64,000 nucleotides of DNA from Takakia lepidozioides (lineage: Eukaryota > Streptophyta > Takakiopsida > Takakiales > Takakiaceae), in the NCBI GenBank assembly GCA_030704615.1, contig CM060733.1, positions 4,898,001 through 4,962,000 on the forward strand, read 5' to 3'. This document shows, piece after piece, positions 10,741 through 22,820 of the stretch (position 1 is the stretch's first letter; every line of letters begins with the position of its first letter). The translations under genes and the position numbers were made by a program. The notes under the pieces were generated by a model that was given only the letters and a program-made list of their open reading frames with translations, was not told where the DNA came from and did not search any database.

Positions 10741-12045
10741 TATTTCACCTTCTTATTTTGATATAGGTCCACTTTCAAACCCAAATTAAGCTCATTTTGA
10801 AACACGTGAAATTTTCAATCCTTCACGAAATCAATACAGGCAAGCATCTTGTAACAGGCAAAATGGTGGTGGATGTCATTGACAAGATAGGTGTGCCCCC
10901 TACTATCTATAGCAGTCCAAGACATATGGACACATTCAGGCTCCTGCGGCTAACAGTGTTTTTTGCAGTCACTTTTCTTTATCCCTTCTCTGAGATTTGT
11001 TGTCTCACTTGTTACTAGAAACACAAAATTTGTCAAGCTTTTCTGTGACTTTCCATGGAGGGGATGATGGGGCTTCATGCAGTCTTGGCATAGGTATGAC
11101 AGCCACCTATTTTGGCTGGAGATTTTATGGCAGTCAATATTCATAACACTCTGCAGCAATTTAGATTGCAGCTTGAGGGCCTGATTCAAACTATTGTAAA
11201 TTTTTCAATATATGTCAGTCTCCCCCACGGACTTCTGTACAATGTAGTACTTGTTGAGAGAGTGACAAAGACATCTTTCAGTACAAGAAGGGTCTCAAGT
11301 TGCCTGATACTTGCCTTGTTTACTATCTTGACTTAGTGACACTCTGGTTCGCCTTTTGGTCTTATTACACCAGCTCATACTTAACTGTGAAATGTTTCTG
11401 GACACTGCAGACAATTCTTCCTCCATTTTCTGTCTGCTTGGAAGGTACGCATCACACAAACTCTCTTTGCCCGTTCTGCTCTATCTATGTTTATGTATTT
11501 GTCCCCAAAAAGGGACGCCCAAAAGACGATGCTATATCTCTGGACAGTTGTAAACTCAGGTAGTGGGCGTGGTGGTGAGGAAAGTGTGCATATCCTCGAT
11601 GTATTGTTATCTCTATCCATGCAAGGAAGTCCATCACCCAATTTGTTTGGTTCCTTCTTCTTAAAGATTACCCACGTACTGATCGCTCACAAAACTGTGC
11701 ACGATCTGTGACATAAAGGAGTTTGACATCATTCATGATTGCTTTCGTGAAACAATGTTGCAGCTATATGTGTAGTTGTTCTTTTAAAGTGGAGATTGGA
11801 TTACGAATTATTACATTTGATTGCTAGAACATAGGGATGAAGTAGCTTTCTGATGTCTCTAGTGATGGTAAGAGTGATGAGCCCAATGGCGTACATGGTC
11901 ATGAGGCGGACTCTGACTTTGATAGGGCGAAAGCTGCTTCTTGACACATATTGATCATTCAAGTTCTTGCCATCAACCATAAGCAATCTGACATCAGCCA
12001 TCAGCAATAAGCCATAAGCAATCAGCAAAGGTCAAAAGCTCATAA
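10741..12045. other. Non-coding or unrecognised DNA downstream of the phosphatase exon
   Basis: Several short open frames (for example 10797-11018 and 11300-11563, plus strand) were read for further phosphatase motifs and none was found. No repeat structure stands out. Confidence 0.4.
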
Positions 12046-12048
12046 ATG

Positions 12049-12049
<1 letters not shown>

Positions 12050-12079
<30 letters not shown>
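12050..12079. repeat. (TA)n microsatellite
   Basis: About 15 uninterrupted TA units. Confidence 0.95.
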
Positions 12080-12081
<2 letters not shown>

Positions 12082-12388
12082 CTGTTGTTATTTGTCTATA
12101 TCATAATTTTAATACATTAATAATATAAATATACAAAATCCACATTTTCAATAACAAATCATAGACATTGTTTTAGTTTTCCAGAATTGTTTTCTATATG
12201 ATACAATAAATTTGCTTAAGTAATAAAAAAAATTATTTTTCCAATACGATTGGTTAAATGAGATGTATTCCCTAATATTACGGCACCGTGTCATTCAACA
12301 TTTAAAAGATCTGAATTCAAATGATCCATGACTGATTATGCATCCAAGTTTTATATTCAGTACATGAGTATAGAAATAATTTACAAAG

Positions 12389-12804
12389 TCATAGTACCAA
12401 AATATCAGATGGAGATAACTCAAATAGAGTCCAATTATGCTATAGTTATCTCAGTTAATTTTGCTCAATTAACATAAATTAGTTTCAATTAACTATGACT
12501 CAAGTGAGAGTACCAGAAATAGCGGTTAGAGATATTTTAGCATCTAGTTATGCTATAGTTATCTTATCTAATTCTGCCTAGTTTCCTTAAGTTAGCTTCA
12601 CTTAGGAGTGTCTTGTTATAGTGGCAGAATATCAATTGCAAATCAGTAAGCATCCAGTTATGCTATAGTTATCTCAGTTAATTCTACTCAGTTACCTTAA
12701 ATTAGCGACTCAAGTCATAGTACCAGAATAACAACTGGAGATAATTCAAGTCTAGCATGCACTTATATATAATATTGCTATAATTATCTCAAGTAATTTT
12801 GTGG
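12389..12804 (+). repeat. Four degenerate ~110-bp tandem units
   Basis: Each unit starts near ATAGTACCAGAAT (about 12389, 12506, 12614 and 12716) and holds the core TATGCTATAGTTATCTCAGT and an AATTCTGCTCAGTT-like stretch. Units are diverged from each other, so this is an old, short satellite-like array. No ORF spans it. Confidence 0.75.
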
Positions 12805-13286
12805 ATTAATGCACCTACACAACAATCTTTATCCAGCAGGGCTCGCATGTAACCATGCATTTGTTTAATAAGTTGTCTATTAAATTTTATTTTATTTTAA
12901 AAACAAACTACTAGAAGGTGCAAATCATATCCCTAATCAATGATCATCTACATTGTACGTGCTAAGTCAATTTGAAACCTAGCCTAAGCCTACAAGACAA
13001 TTGTTGGAGCTGCCAATCTCAAAGCAAAGGCCATGATTGTCGAATTAGGAGACTTGAGAGGTTGTTATACCCCAGACGAAGATTTACAGCGTGTTGCGAT
13101 AGTCCTCCATATTTTGCTTGGTTTTGTAAACAGGCCTAGGGGTGCACTGGCCAATCCTATACCAGTCACGTGCGTGCACAGAATGGTGTTTTTTAAATAC
13201 CCCCATATATGTTATACATACTTGAAGTTATTTTTAAGTATCTGAATATATACATAAGTTACATGTTTATTTTTCAATATGTGACT

Positions 13287-13560
13287 ATAGTGTAGTGGTA
13301 AGGCTTATCTTCACGAGGCGAGAGCATACGGATTCGTATCCAAGTACATGCAAGTTTTTTGGTCACATGCACGACATGTTCTTGTCATTTTTAAAAATAT
13401 ACATAAATAAGGGGGTTTATTATATTATAAAAACACTTGAATATATACAGAAAGATATGATGATTTTTAGAATAAATAATTTATATAATTATTTTAGGGG
13501 TTTTTATAATTTAAAAAATATATGTATACATATGATAAAATTATGAAATTTTTTATATAC
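13287..13560 (+). mobile_element. tRNA-derived SINE, family S2, copy a
   Basis: The head TAGTGTAGTGGTAAGG (box A) and GGATTCGTATCC (box B, near 13330) have the order and spacing of a tRNA resembling tRNA-Val. It is followed by CAAGTTTTTTGGTCACATGC and an AT-rich tail. The same element sits in the opposite arm at 21180-21490 on the minus strand, so it was there before or at the time of the duplication. Confidence 0.7.
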
Positions 13561-14335
13561 AAGGATATTTTTAATTGGACGATGAACGCATGTTATACGT
13601 CAATTTTAGGAAGAGTGCATCCCTAGGTAGACATGTTAATTTTTCGTACCTATAAGACTTGTGGGGGAAGGTACTAGAGACGATCAATGAAGTAGGAAGA
13701 TAATCTTTCTCTTGAAGAGGAAATGGGCGATATGTTGGAGCCTCATGCAAAGTCCAAGAGATTGTTGAGGACCCAATTCCACCCATGGACCCATCTCCAC
13801 TCGAGTCAATTTAAGTGTCATTAAGATGTTTGTAAGAGATGGAGGAGATGGAGGATGTTTTATTGGGAAGGCGGGAAAACTGATGGCAGCACTGTGTTCA
13901 TGCGACAAATAAACCCATCCACATGATCTGCCCCTCCACGTGCGTTAGAGATAGAGGTCCCAAGACTCTGCTTATCGGATAGATCTTTTAATCCATTTGG
14001 CGGTTTTGGCCTTTGTTCCGATGTCACGTTGATTTCTTATCCCCCCTTACCCCACGCCTGCCAGGGGACTCTCTGGCTCTGTCTCTCTTTAGGACAAAGA
14101 AGCAATCGATCTCGTACTTTGGGTATCTCCTAGGCCTTTGTTTCTCTTGCAGGCTTTTGTCGCTCTCTTCATGGGCTCGTCCCTTCTTGGCTTGTTCTTT
14201 TGTCGAATCTGTGATCACTTGGATTCTGATCTACTGGCCAATTCAGGTCTGCAATTGTATATGTCTTCTTCACAACAAAGAAAAGTGAAGGCTGCAAATC
14301 TGAATCCAATAGCCATGTACCTCCAACGCTGTAAC

Positions 14336-14560
14336 TTAATTGAACATGTTACGATCATGCTTTGTTGAATAGTCCACCTTCTGCCCAACAAGAATAATTC
14401 CATATGTGTTGAGTGCAGGATGACTTCCATAGTAGTGTTGTTTTATGTGGGCTATGTTGACAATGTCAGCAATACCTAAAGTCTGGTAGATGTGGGATAT
14501 TCCCTTATTAGCTTCTTGTTGCATTTGAAATACACATATGTACGAAAAGTTGATATGTAA
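14336..14560 (-). pseudogene. C-terminal remnant of a glutathionyl-hydroquinone reductase (Xi-class GST, ECM4-like), left copy
   Basis: The minus strand encodes VNIAHIKQHYYGSHPALN, then YGIILVGQKVDYSTKHDRN and a stop. This is the diagnostic C-terminus of GHR/ECM4 proteins (HIKxHYYGSHxxxNxxGIxPxGP, then D and HDR). These enzymes reduce glutathionyl-hydroquinones using glutathione. Upstream, a 23-nt deletion relative to the right copy (20480-20660) removes most of the LFNYTKD stretch and shifts frame. The thioredoxin-like N-terminal domain with the CPWA motif is not found, so this is a pseudogene fragment. Confidence 0.75.
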
Positions 14561-15232
14561 ATTGTACTGAATGCAACAACACGTCGTGTTAACAAGAGAC
14601 AGAAGATGTGCACCCATCAATAATGAACGTGGTTCATTTCCAATTATACATAGTCCCATCCTAAGAAGTAATTAGGACCGCTGAGTACAGTCCACTGTGG
14701 TGTATCCACGTTTGCTCCTATCAACTCTCTATTTGGAATTGTTGTGCTTGCTTTGTGATCAATTAAGAATACCTTTGCAGTTGGCAGCGGCGCTTGTGTT
14801 GGGAAGTATCTCTCTCTCCCTTCTTAAACCTAGCAATGATGCTTGTATGCTTCACTTCTCCTGAGCTATGCTGGAGGTGGCTTGCTGGTGGCGATGGCGC
14901 ACAGTTATCTTCCCCAATCGCTAAAGGTGCTTTTGTCCAGCATGGGTACAAAGCAGCACACAGGGTAGCAGCAAAACGCATACGCCATAACTCTCATCCC
15001 GCAAGCTTAGAAGCACGAGGTCCGATCAGAGCAATATTGAGTGTTGATACAAGTTGTCTGGCCACCATAAAAGCATAATGTCTACATACTTCATTCAACT
15101 ACCATGTCAAAATGCTATTTATTTCTGACAAATAGTGTTGACCACCCAAAGGTCCATTAGTTCAATGACTAAAGTACTTGGCATCAAACCCAAGTGCCAA
15201 TGAGAAGTGATGATATCTGAGAATAATTTTTT

Positions 15233-15955
15233 ATTTTATTGAAAACATATTTTATGCAAAAAACAATAAGAACAATGTAAGAACTTGATGCAGACGTGCG
15301 ATTTGATGGTACTTGAGCGGTGTCTCTTCACCACAAGGCTTCTGATGATATTTAAAATGTGTGACGATGTTGATATTCATCTCATTTTCAATATGAATTT
15401 GTTTGATTTTATAGTAGTTATAATATATAAATAGATTTATATTTTTAACAATCCAAAATATAGACAAGAGACAAAAATCCAATCATAAGAGTTTTGACAT
15501 TTCATTAGCTTACCATTATCATATTTACATGTACTATCATAAAATATTGATAAATTGAAAAGTGCTTACCACGAAATCAAAGTAATGTTTGGAAGTGCTA
15601 TAACATTTATATTGAATATATGAATATGTAACTAAACTACGACTGAATTATAGTTATTCTTATAAGACATGTCTTTAAAACAATTGGAGATGTCTTTAAT
15701 GGATATATGGTTGAGGTCAAATTTGAGTTGGAAGTTTTGGCTGCGTGTGTGGATTCCAATTGGTGTGTTTGCTATCTACAACAAAATTTAAAAAATGCTT
15801 CTAAGATAATAGGGCTACGCCTTGATTCGCATTATTGGTGATGACTTATAAGAACAAAATTTTATTTTATTGAAAACATATTTTATGCAAAAATAATAAA
15901 AATAATGTAAGAACTTAATGCAGACATCGTGATTTGATGGTACTTTCGTCGGATT
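15233..15955 (+). repeat. ~95-bp direct repeats flanking ~540 bp (TRIM-like or tandem duplication)
   Basis: Two near-identical blocks, about 15233-15325 and 15855-15955, both run from TTTTATTTTATTGAAAACAT through AATGTAAGAACTT to GATTTGATGGTACTT. The right arm of the inverted duplication has a single copy of this block, so about 620 bp was added on the left. The termini are not TG..CA and no primer-binding site is evident, so a simple tandem duplication is at least as likely as a small LTR element. Confidence 0.55.
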
Positions 15956-16059
15956 CAGGCACCCTGGGCTCCTTAAGCTTTGTTGAGAAAAATGGGTACT
16001 AGATTAATCAATTACTTAACCCTCCCATGTTGCCCTAGTTAAGACTATTAAAAGATTTT

Positions 16060-18080
16060 TATCATCCAAAGGAAAGGAAGTAGCTGTTCAGGATGCTGTC
16101 CAAGATGAAGTGACACCATAAGTTACGTATGCTTCGACAAGAAGTTTTTGGTTCAATATGTCTTTATATAAATTTTAAATTAAAAATACAACAGATCTTT
16201 TAAAAACTACATTTCGTCTAATCTTGAAATTATAAAATTTAAAAAACGTATTGAATCAATTGATGATATTGTTTATATTATGAAGATGAAGAAAACTCCG
16301 ACTAGAGTTGACGTAACAAAGAGCTAAATATTTAATTGTCTAAAATATAGATAAATAATAAAATAATAAGAATAAGAATTTTAATATTTCATTAGCTGTT
16401 ATTACTATTATTATTATTTATATGTACTATCTATAGATTAGTAATTTGAAACTTGCTAACCACAACACCAAAGGTTGAACTTCTAAGGGTTTCGAAAACT
16501 GGGTAAACCATTGATTTATGTTTGATGGTTTATCATAATTAATATGTAGAAATATTGTAACATTTACATTGAATGTGTGAAAATAAAATAAAAGAAGACA
16601 AAAATATTAGAGCACATTCGGCAAAAAGATTTTCAATTTGTTTTGTTTTTTTTTTTTTTTCTCCCCCTTGGGAAGCTTAATGACAACGATGATGTAGCGA
16701 CTATAACAATTTTCAAAATGCAGTTTTTTTTTCTCAGATAGCTTAACAAATGATGACGAGGACTTGGCTGAGGCATGCTAATGATGTGGCACTACGGCAG
16801 CCTATCCTTGCTCTACAGTAAAAGTAGTCTCCGACCTTCAATCGTCACTAGAATTACCAACAATATATGAAGGGCATAGATGCGAAGGATTGTTCTAACT
16901 ATATTGCTTACACTAAGAATCAAAGTGGTAGTGTAGACTAGTGTTTTTCTTTTGGCTTTGTTATATGACACTTGTGAAATTTTAATTCACCACTTTTCAA
17001 GATGCATAAAAATATATGCTTAGGCTACACCTCAAATTTTCTAGGTGAGACAAGGCATGCTCAATAGTATCCATTATATTATATTTTACTTAATAAGTTG
17101 TCTATTAAAATATATTTCATTTAAAAAACTAGTATTTACTCTCTTAAGACCTTCAAAGGTTTTTATCCGTGACTGCAGATTCTGCACCTTTAGTAACCTT
17201 TTTACTCATTCTGACAACAAATAAATCATACTTTTTTTTTAATGATGATAAATTTGTGCAAATTACGAAGGAGACTACATTCTCATTGTTTTTGCATTTT
17301 CATTTTTCTTGCACAGTTCAATGATTTTTCTCATGATCCACCCATCCATTTTTAATTGGTAGAAGGTGAAAAGAGCAAGGGATGATTCACTCACGAAAAG
17401 TTATGATCATTGTTGCAGATATTGGATTTATAAGTATCATGTATATATATTAAACTAAAGAGCTACATCCAATAGATGGCCAAAGGTTCAAAGACGTATA
17501 GGTGTATAAACACTTTTGATGCTCAAGCTACAACTGAAAATTTATCTTGTAACATATACACAAATGTATTTAATTCAGTGAAAAACAACTTTCAAGGCCA
17601 AACCCGCAAGTGACAAATCATACAACACAAGTTTGATGAAGAACCAGCTGACCACCTGAGAAGACTCAGGGTTGTCATACAACAAGAAACGCCACCATGA
17701 CGCTAATTAATTAGTGTTTCAATATATGGATAATCTCGATCAGACTTTTGTTTTGTACAGAGCCAATGAGGAAGAAACTCAATTTAGAGAATCCTTGCAA
17801 CTCTATATGCTTAATGAATAACTGATACACGTATATAGCTCGCTTATAACAACATATATAGCCAAAATGTTGTGAGTTGAGACAAATCGTTAATCTGAGA
17901 ATTGCAAGAAACATTATTGTGAATGCGGTCAATGAGCTGAAATATTGTATCATACAATGCCTTGACACCTCCTTGACCTTCCGATAGAACCATTGTATTG
18001 TTAAATAAATCACCACTTCCAAACGGAGAGGACCTTGGAGTAAGCACTTGTAAAAACCGACTTTGCATGAGGGAGGGGTT
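16060..18080 (+). repeat. Direct segmental duplication, copy D1
   Basis: It aligns in the same orientation with 21965-25200. Shared landmarks are a SINE tail (16110-16140), GACTAGAGTTGACGTAAC, CATTTTTCTTGCACA, CCAATAGATGGCCAAAGGTT, CTTTCAAGGCCAAACCCGC and CACTTCCAAACGGAGAGG. D1 is shorter because it lacks three insertions present in the other copy, so it gives the pre-insertion sequence for each. The duplication ends abruptly near CTTTGCATG at 18078. Confidence 0.85.
16100..16146 (+). mobile_element. S1 SINE tail, copy d
   Basis: AGTGACACCATAAGTTACGT followed by ATGCTTCGACAAG, the 3' end of the S1 family. The same fragment occupies the equivalent place in the other duplicate, so it predates the duplication. 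Confidence 0.6.
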
Positions 18081-18094
18081 CCTCTTAGCAACTT

Positions 18095-18333
18095 CAGAGG
18101 GACACGACAATCAAATGAAGGGTGCCTTGCAAGGGCTCCCTCCAAAGACCCTCCGAGTGGTCTTTAATGGTGCTCCCACCATCGACGCCAAGGATTTCTT
18201 GGCCAAGTGCACCTTCTTCAATGTTGATGAAGAGCATATCAACTTCTTCAGGAAGTGTGTGGCGTATCGGATGACCTACTCTGAGCGCACAAGACTTATG
18301 GTGTTCATCACGGGCGTAGAATGTTTTGGAGGT
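18095..18333 (+). pseudogene. Possible HECT-domain (E3 ubiquitin ligase) exon fragment
   Basis: The frame contains LRVVFNGAPTIDAKDFLAKC, then FNVDEEHINFFRKCV, then SERTRLMVFITGVECFGG, ending at a GT donor (GGAG|GTAAGC) at about 18333. The order 'DxxDF..KxTF, HxxFF, S.xxRxxLxxFITG' resembles the C-lobe of HECT ligases, where FVTG precedes the catalytic cysteine region. The Cys-bearing C-terminus was not found. The resemblance is by eye and partial, so the call is tentative. Confidence 0.35.
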
Positions 18334-18929
18334 AAGCCAATTGCAATCGAGAAACTCCTTGCACACTCACATTCTAGCTGCCCATCAGCTACACTACAAC
18401 AACTGAACTTATTCTCTATACCCTGCAGGTGCACAACGAGGGTGTTTATATCTCATTCTTTCCTCCGACCCTATCTCTTTTCCCCCCGCATCCCTCCAGA
18501 CCATCCCCAGGATTGATTACTAAACACTTTTGTCCTACAGGCCTTTGAACCGTCCTTGATTTGGAATTTAAGGTGCGGTCTTGGACCACACCGGGGTCGA
18601 CTCCCTACAGGCACATCAATGGTCCCCTTGAGAACAATGATTGCCTCAACCGCTGACTGCAAAACCCAAAATATCAGAATATGGGAATACATCATGTGTT
18701 GAAATTTGCTGCTTCCGTCCCATGTGCAAACAACCATATTGCACTTGCTTAACATTGCAAAGTTCATGTTTAGAAAACTCCTCAAACAAACAGCATATGC
18801 CAAATTCAATGAGGGGGTGAAATTGCACTGTCCCTCCGAAGAAATTAAGACCAAATAAAGAGTAATGAAAGATCTGAATAGTTGCATTAACACTCATTGA
18901 AATTCTTAGATGTGTAAACAATGATCACA

Positions 18930-19060
18930 ACGCTTCCACAAGGGACAGAGACCACCTGAATCCGATCTTCAGGTGTAGGCTCCCTGAGAAGTTGCTCAAT
19001 GGTGTCTGCAAGCCCAGGGCTAATGGTCACAAGATTCTGAAACTCCGCCTTTAAGCGCCT
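18930..19060 (-). pseudogene. Unidentified exon-like coding block
   Basis: After an AG acceptor at 19061-19063 (minus strand) the sequence reads RRLKAEFQNLVTISPGLAD, then TIEQLLREPTPEDRIQVVS. The composition looks like real protein and the acceptor is well formed, but I do not recognise the family. It lies in the unique centre between duplicated arms. Confidence 0.35.
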
Positions 19061-20409
19061 CTGTAATAAAAAATCACAATATTAGAATAGAACAGATACA
19101 GCTATGTACCTAAGTAGACAACACTGAAAAAAGTATGAAGGCTATAACATCTAAATTGTGTAAGTGCAAAACAACCATGTATTTCAGTTCTGTAGCAGGC
19201 CTGCAGTAAGCTGCATTGATGATTGGAGTGAACTTATTGACACACAAACTTTCCAAGATGAGGGATTTCCACACTCTTCCACATGTTTCTCTATCCTCTA
19301 CCTCCCCCTGTACAGTGACGAAGACACTTTGCTATGTATGCTGAACTACGCTACTTTGGATAGTAGCTACGGGCTGGCATAAATTCTATTTAGCAGCATC
19401 AAAAACTAGCATAACACTTGCACACATCTGATGATAGTTTGGTTACAGAGTGAGTGCTGATGTGCGACATTGACATTGTACAAAATTAATTTCAGCACTG
19501 CTGCTCGCCCCCTGCATCTGAACAAAAGTGATAAAGATAGTTGCGGTTGCACTGCTTGTCCCATTGCTAAAGAAGAAGGCAAAAGAGAGTGGTGGTCATC
19601 TCTTCTTAAGAATTGCAAAAACATACAAGAACAAAAAATCACTCAAAAGAAGAGCCTTACAAACATCACAACTTTAAGTCTTGTTCTGAGCTTGAGAATT
19701 CAGAGTATTGCACAGTACAGTACTAAAAGGCAAGATACATTGCTCCCACATATTAATTAGGGCAACATGGGAGGGTTAAGTAACTGATTGATCCAATATC
19801 TATTTTTCTCAACAAAGCTTAAGGAGCCCATGCTGCATGAATCCGACGAAGGTACCATCAAATCGCACGTTTGCATTAAGTTCTTACATTGTTCTTATTA
19901 TTTTTCGCATAAAATATGTTTTCAATAAAATAAGAAATTACTCTCATATGTCATCACTTCTCATTGACACTTGGGTTTGATGCAAAGCACTTTAGTCATT
20001 GAACTAATGGACCTTTGGGTGGTCAGCACTATCTGTCAGAAATAAATAGCATTTTGACATGGTAGTTGAATGAAGTATGTGGATATCAACTTTTGCGGTG
20101 GCCAGACAACGTGTATCAACAACACTCAATATTGCTCTGATTAGACCGTGAGTAGTGAATAATATTCATGGTAGAATTTTATAAGATAGAATATGCTTGC
20201 AAATCTGACTTTTGTATCATCAATATTGCAAGGGTATTCTCAATTGATCACAAAGCAAGCACAACAATTCCAACTAGAGAGTTGATAAGAGCAAATATGG
20301 ATACACCACAGTGCACTGTACTCCGTGATCCTAATTACTTCTTAGGATGGGACTACGTATGATTGGAAATGAGTCACGTTCATTGCTGATGGGTACATAT
20401 CTTTCTTGC

Positions 20410-20690
20410 TCTTGTCAACACGACGTGTTGTTGCACTCAGTACAATTTACATGTCAATTTTTCGTGCACATGTGTATTTCGAGTATTTCAAATGCAACAA
20501 GAAGCTAATAAGGGAATATCCCAATTTGTTCAATTATACCAAAGACATCTACCAAACTTCAGGTATTGCTGACAATGTCAACATAGCCCACATAAAACAA
20601 CACTATTATGGTTCTGCACTCAACACATGGAATTATTTTTGTTCGGCAGAAGGTGGGCTATTCAACAAAGCATGATCGTAACAGGTTCAA
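20410..20690 (+). pseudogene. C-terminal remnant of a glutathionyl-hydroquinone reductase, right copy
   Basis: The plus strand encodes FKCNKKLIREYPNLFNYTKD, then IYQTSGIADNVNIAHIKQHYYGS, the conserved GHR/ECM4 C-terminal region. It keeps the LFNYTKD block missing from the left copy, but loses the His-Pro after HYYGS and shifts frame, ending in an unrelated tail. The two copies therefore carry different lesions. No N-terminal exons are seen. Confidence 0.75.
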
Positions 20691-21179
20691 TTAAGTTACA
20701 GCGTTGGAGGTGCATGACGATTGGATTAATATTTGCAGCATTCATTTTTCCTTGTTGTGAAGGAGATATGTACAACTGCAGATAGTTTGATGGGTTTATT
20801 TGTCGCATGAGCACCGTTGTTGCCAGTTTTCTCGCCTTCCCAATAGAACATCCTCCATCTCCTCCATCTCAAACATCTTAATGACACTTAAATTGGCTCA
20901 AGTGGAGATGGGTCCACGGGTGGAAATAGGTCCTCAACAATCTCTTGGACTTTGCATGAGGCTCGTATGAGCTCCAACATATCGCCCATTTCCTCTTCAA
21001 GTGAAAGATTATCTCCTACTGCATTGATCGTTTCCACAAGTCTTATAGGTACGAAAATTTAACCTGTCTACTTGGGGGATGCATTCTTCCTAAAATTAAC
21101 ATATAACATGTGTTCATCGTCTAATTAAAAATATCCTTGTATATAGATTTTTTTTTCATAATTTTATCATATGTGTACA

Positions 21180-21490
21180 TATATTCTTTAAATTATTAAC
21201 ATCCCTAAAATAATTATATAAATAATTAATTTTAAAAATAATCATATCATTCTATATGTATTCAAGTATTTTTTATAATATAATAAACCCTCTTATTTAT
21301 GTATATTTTTAAACATGACAACAACATGTCGTGCAGGTGACCAAAAAACTTGTGTGAACCTGGATTCAAACCCGAGATGGCAGTTGCGTGCGTGCCCTGT
21401 ACGTGCATGTGACCAAAAAACTTACATGTACTTGGATACGAACCCACATGCTCTCGCCTCGTGAAGATAACCCTTACCACTACACTACAT
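21180..21490 (-). mobile_element. tRNA-derived SINE, family S2, copy b (partial dimer)
   Basis: On the minus strand it starts with TAGTGTAGTGGTAAGG and GGGTTCGTATCC, followed by the AAGTTTTTTGGTCACATGC body. A second unit then follows, starting at its own box-B-like GGTTTGAATCC and repeating AAGTTTTTTGGTCACCTGC. The left-arm copy has only one unit. Confidence 0.65.
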
Positions 21491-21662
21491 TTACATCTTG
21501 GAAAATAACCCTGTAAATTACGTATATATTCATATACTTCAAAATAACATTCAAGAAAGAGAGATGACAAAAGATTGAAGGGCTGGTAGATGACAGAGGG
21601 CAAGAGAGCGGAAGCGAGAAGGTTAATGGCAGAGACATCTTCCTTACTATAGGACTTGGACC

Positions 21663-21775
21663 TCGGATGGAGGCCTTGGAAATGCATTAAAAACATGACA
21701 TGGGAAAAATAACCACACAATGGCATATATTTCATAAACTTGAAGCTTGTAATGAATCATCCTTGGAACCTAAAT
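21663..21775 (-). repeat. Block C, inverted relative to 25195-25330
   Basis: Reverse complement of the block at 25195-25330 (shared GATGATTCATTACA, CTTCAAGTTTATGAAATA and AATGCATTT..AAGGCCTCCATCC). It lies next to an open frame on the minus strand. Confidence 0.75.
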
Positions 21776-21968
21776 TCACTTCAACCCGGCCACTAAACAA
21801 GTGGCTGTAGATGATATTGTAAATTTTCTCTTCCACCTCTTCTTTCCACCGACCCTCGTCTAAAACAAAGTTCTTGAAACTCCATCCTAGCTCATCATAG
21901 AACTCATCACTCCCTAGGATAAGTACCATGTCTGTAGCATCCTTGTACGAAAGATGGTTACATTCCAA
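21732..21968 (-). pseudogene. Unidentified coding-like block ending in block C
   Basis: The minus strand reads SYKDATDMVLILGSDEFYDE, then LGWSFKNFVLDEGRWKEEVE, then a stop inside block C. The composition is protein-like (acidic, no low complexity) and unlike neighbouring AT-rich noise, but no family is recognised and no splice site defines it. Confidence 0.3.
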
Positions 21969-22820
21969 AGGAAAGCCAGTAGTTGTTTAGGATGCTCTTC
22001 AGGATGAAATGACACCATAAGTTACGTATGCTTCAACAAGAGTTTTTTTTAAACCTTTATTTCTTTCTTATCTGGTTCAATAACTCTTTCTATTACTTTT
22101 AATTAAAAAAAAATACAAACGATCTTTACAAATTTACGTTTCATGTAAATTTTGAAATTAAAATAAATTATAAAATTTAAAAATATATTGAATCAATTAA
22201 TGATATTTCTATTATGAAAATAAAAAAAACTCCGGCTAGAGTTGACGTAACTAAGAGCTAAATTTAATTATCTAAAAGGTAGACAAAAATAAAATAAAAA
22301 TAATATGAGAAATTTTGACATTTCATTAACTAATACTATTATTTTATTATTTCTATGTACTATTGTATAGATTAGTGATTTGATACATGCAAACAATAAA
22401 GGGTTGAACTTCCAAGGATTTGGTAATCTGTTTGATGGTTTTATCATAATTAAAATATTGAAATGTTGTAACACTTACATTGAATGTGTGAAAAAACAAA
22501 AGAAGGAAGGAAAATAATATTAGACCACATTCGACAAAAATATTTTCAAAACTCTGTTTTTTGTTTTCTTGGGCAGCTTAATGATGATGTGGTTGACGAT
22601 GACATGGCGACGATAACGATTTTCCAAATGCAGTTTTTTTTTGTTTTCTCAGATAGCTTAAAAAATGACGACGACGACGTGGCTGTGGCATGTTGATGAC
22701 ATGGCACTATGGCACCCTATCCCTGCTATACACTAAAACTAGTTTCTGACCTTCAGTCGTCACTAGAATTACCAACAATATATGAAGAGCACAGATGCGA
22801 AGGATCAACTTCGTTCCTAA

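Larger units (their letters stand above)
13215..16050 (+). repeat. Left arm of a large inverted duplication (arm A)
   Basis: Read in reverse complement, this arm matches 19765-21545 in order: a SINE of family S2, a stretch around GGAGATGGAGGATGTTTTATT, a glutathionyl-hydroquinone reductase tail, a block around AACTACCATGTCAAAATGC, and an AATGTAAGAACTTAATGCAGAC stretch. The left arm is longer because it has extra DNA at about 13920-14240 and 14776-15020, plus an internal direct repeat at 15.2-16.0 kb. The central 18.1-19.76 kb is unique. Confidence 0.85.
19765..21545 (-). repeat. Right arm of the inverted duplication (arm A, inverted)
   Basis: Reverse-complement counterpart of 13215-16050. 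The outer limit near 21545 is where similarity to the left arm (a TACTTCAAAATAACA-like edge) stops; the inner limit near 19765 is GGGCAACATGGGAGGGTTAA. The arms differ by many substitutions and indels, so the duplication is not recent. Confidence 0.85.

Noticed and set aside
21476-21490. tRNA-like box A and box B sequences as genuine tRNA genes (also at 13.3, 22.9, 33.2 kb)
   Set aside because: The acceptor stems do not pair, anticodon arms are degenerate, and each is followed by a shared SINE body, so they are SINE heads.
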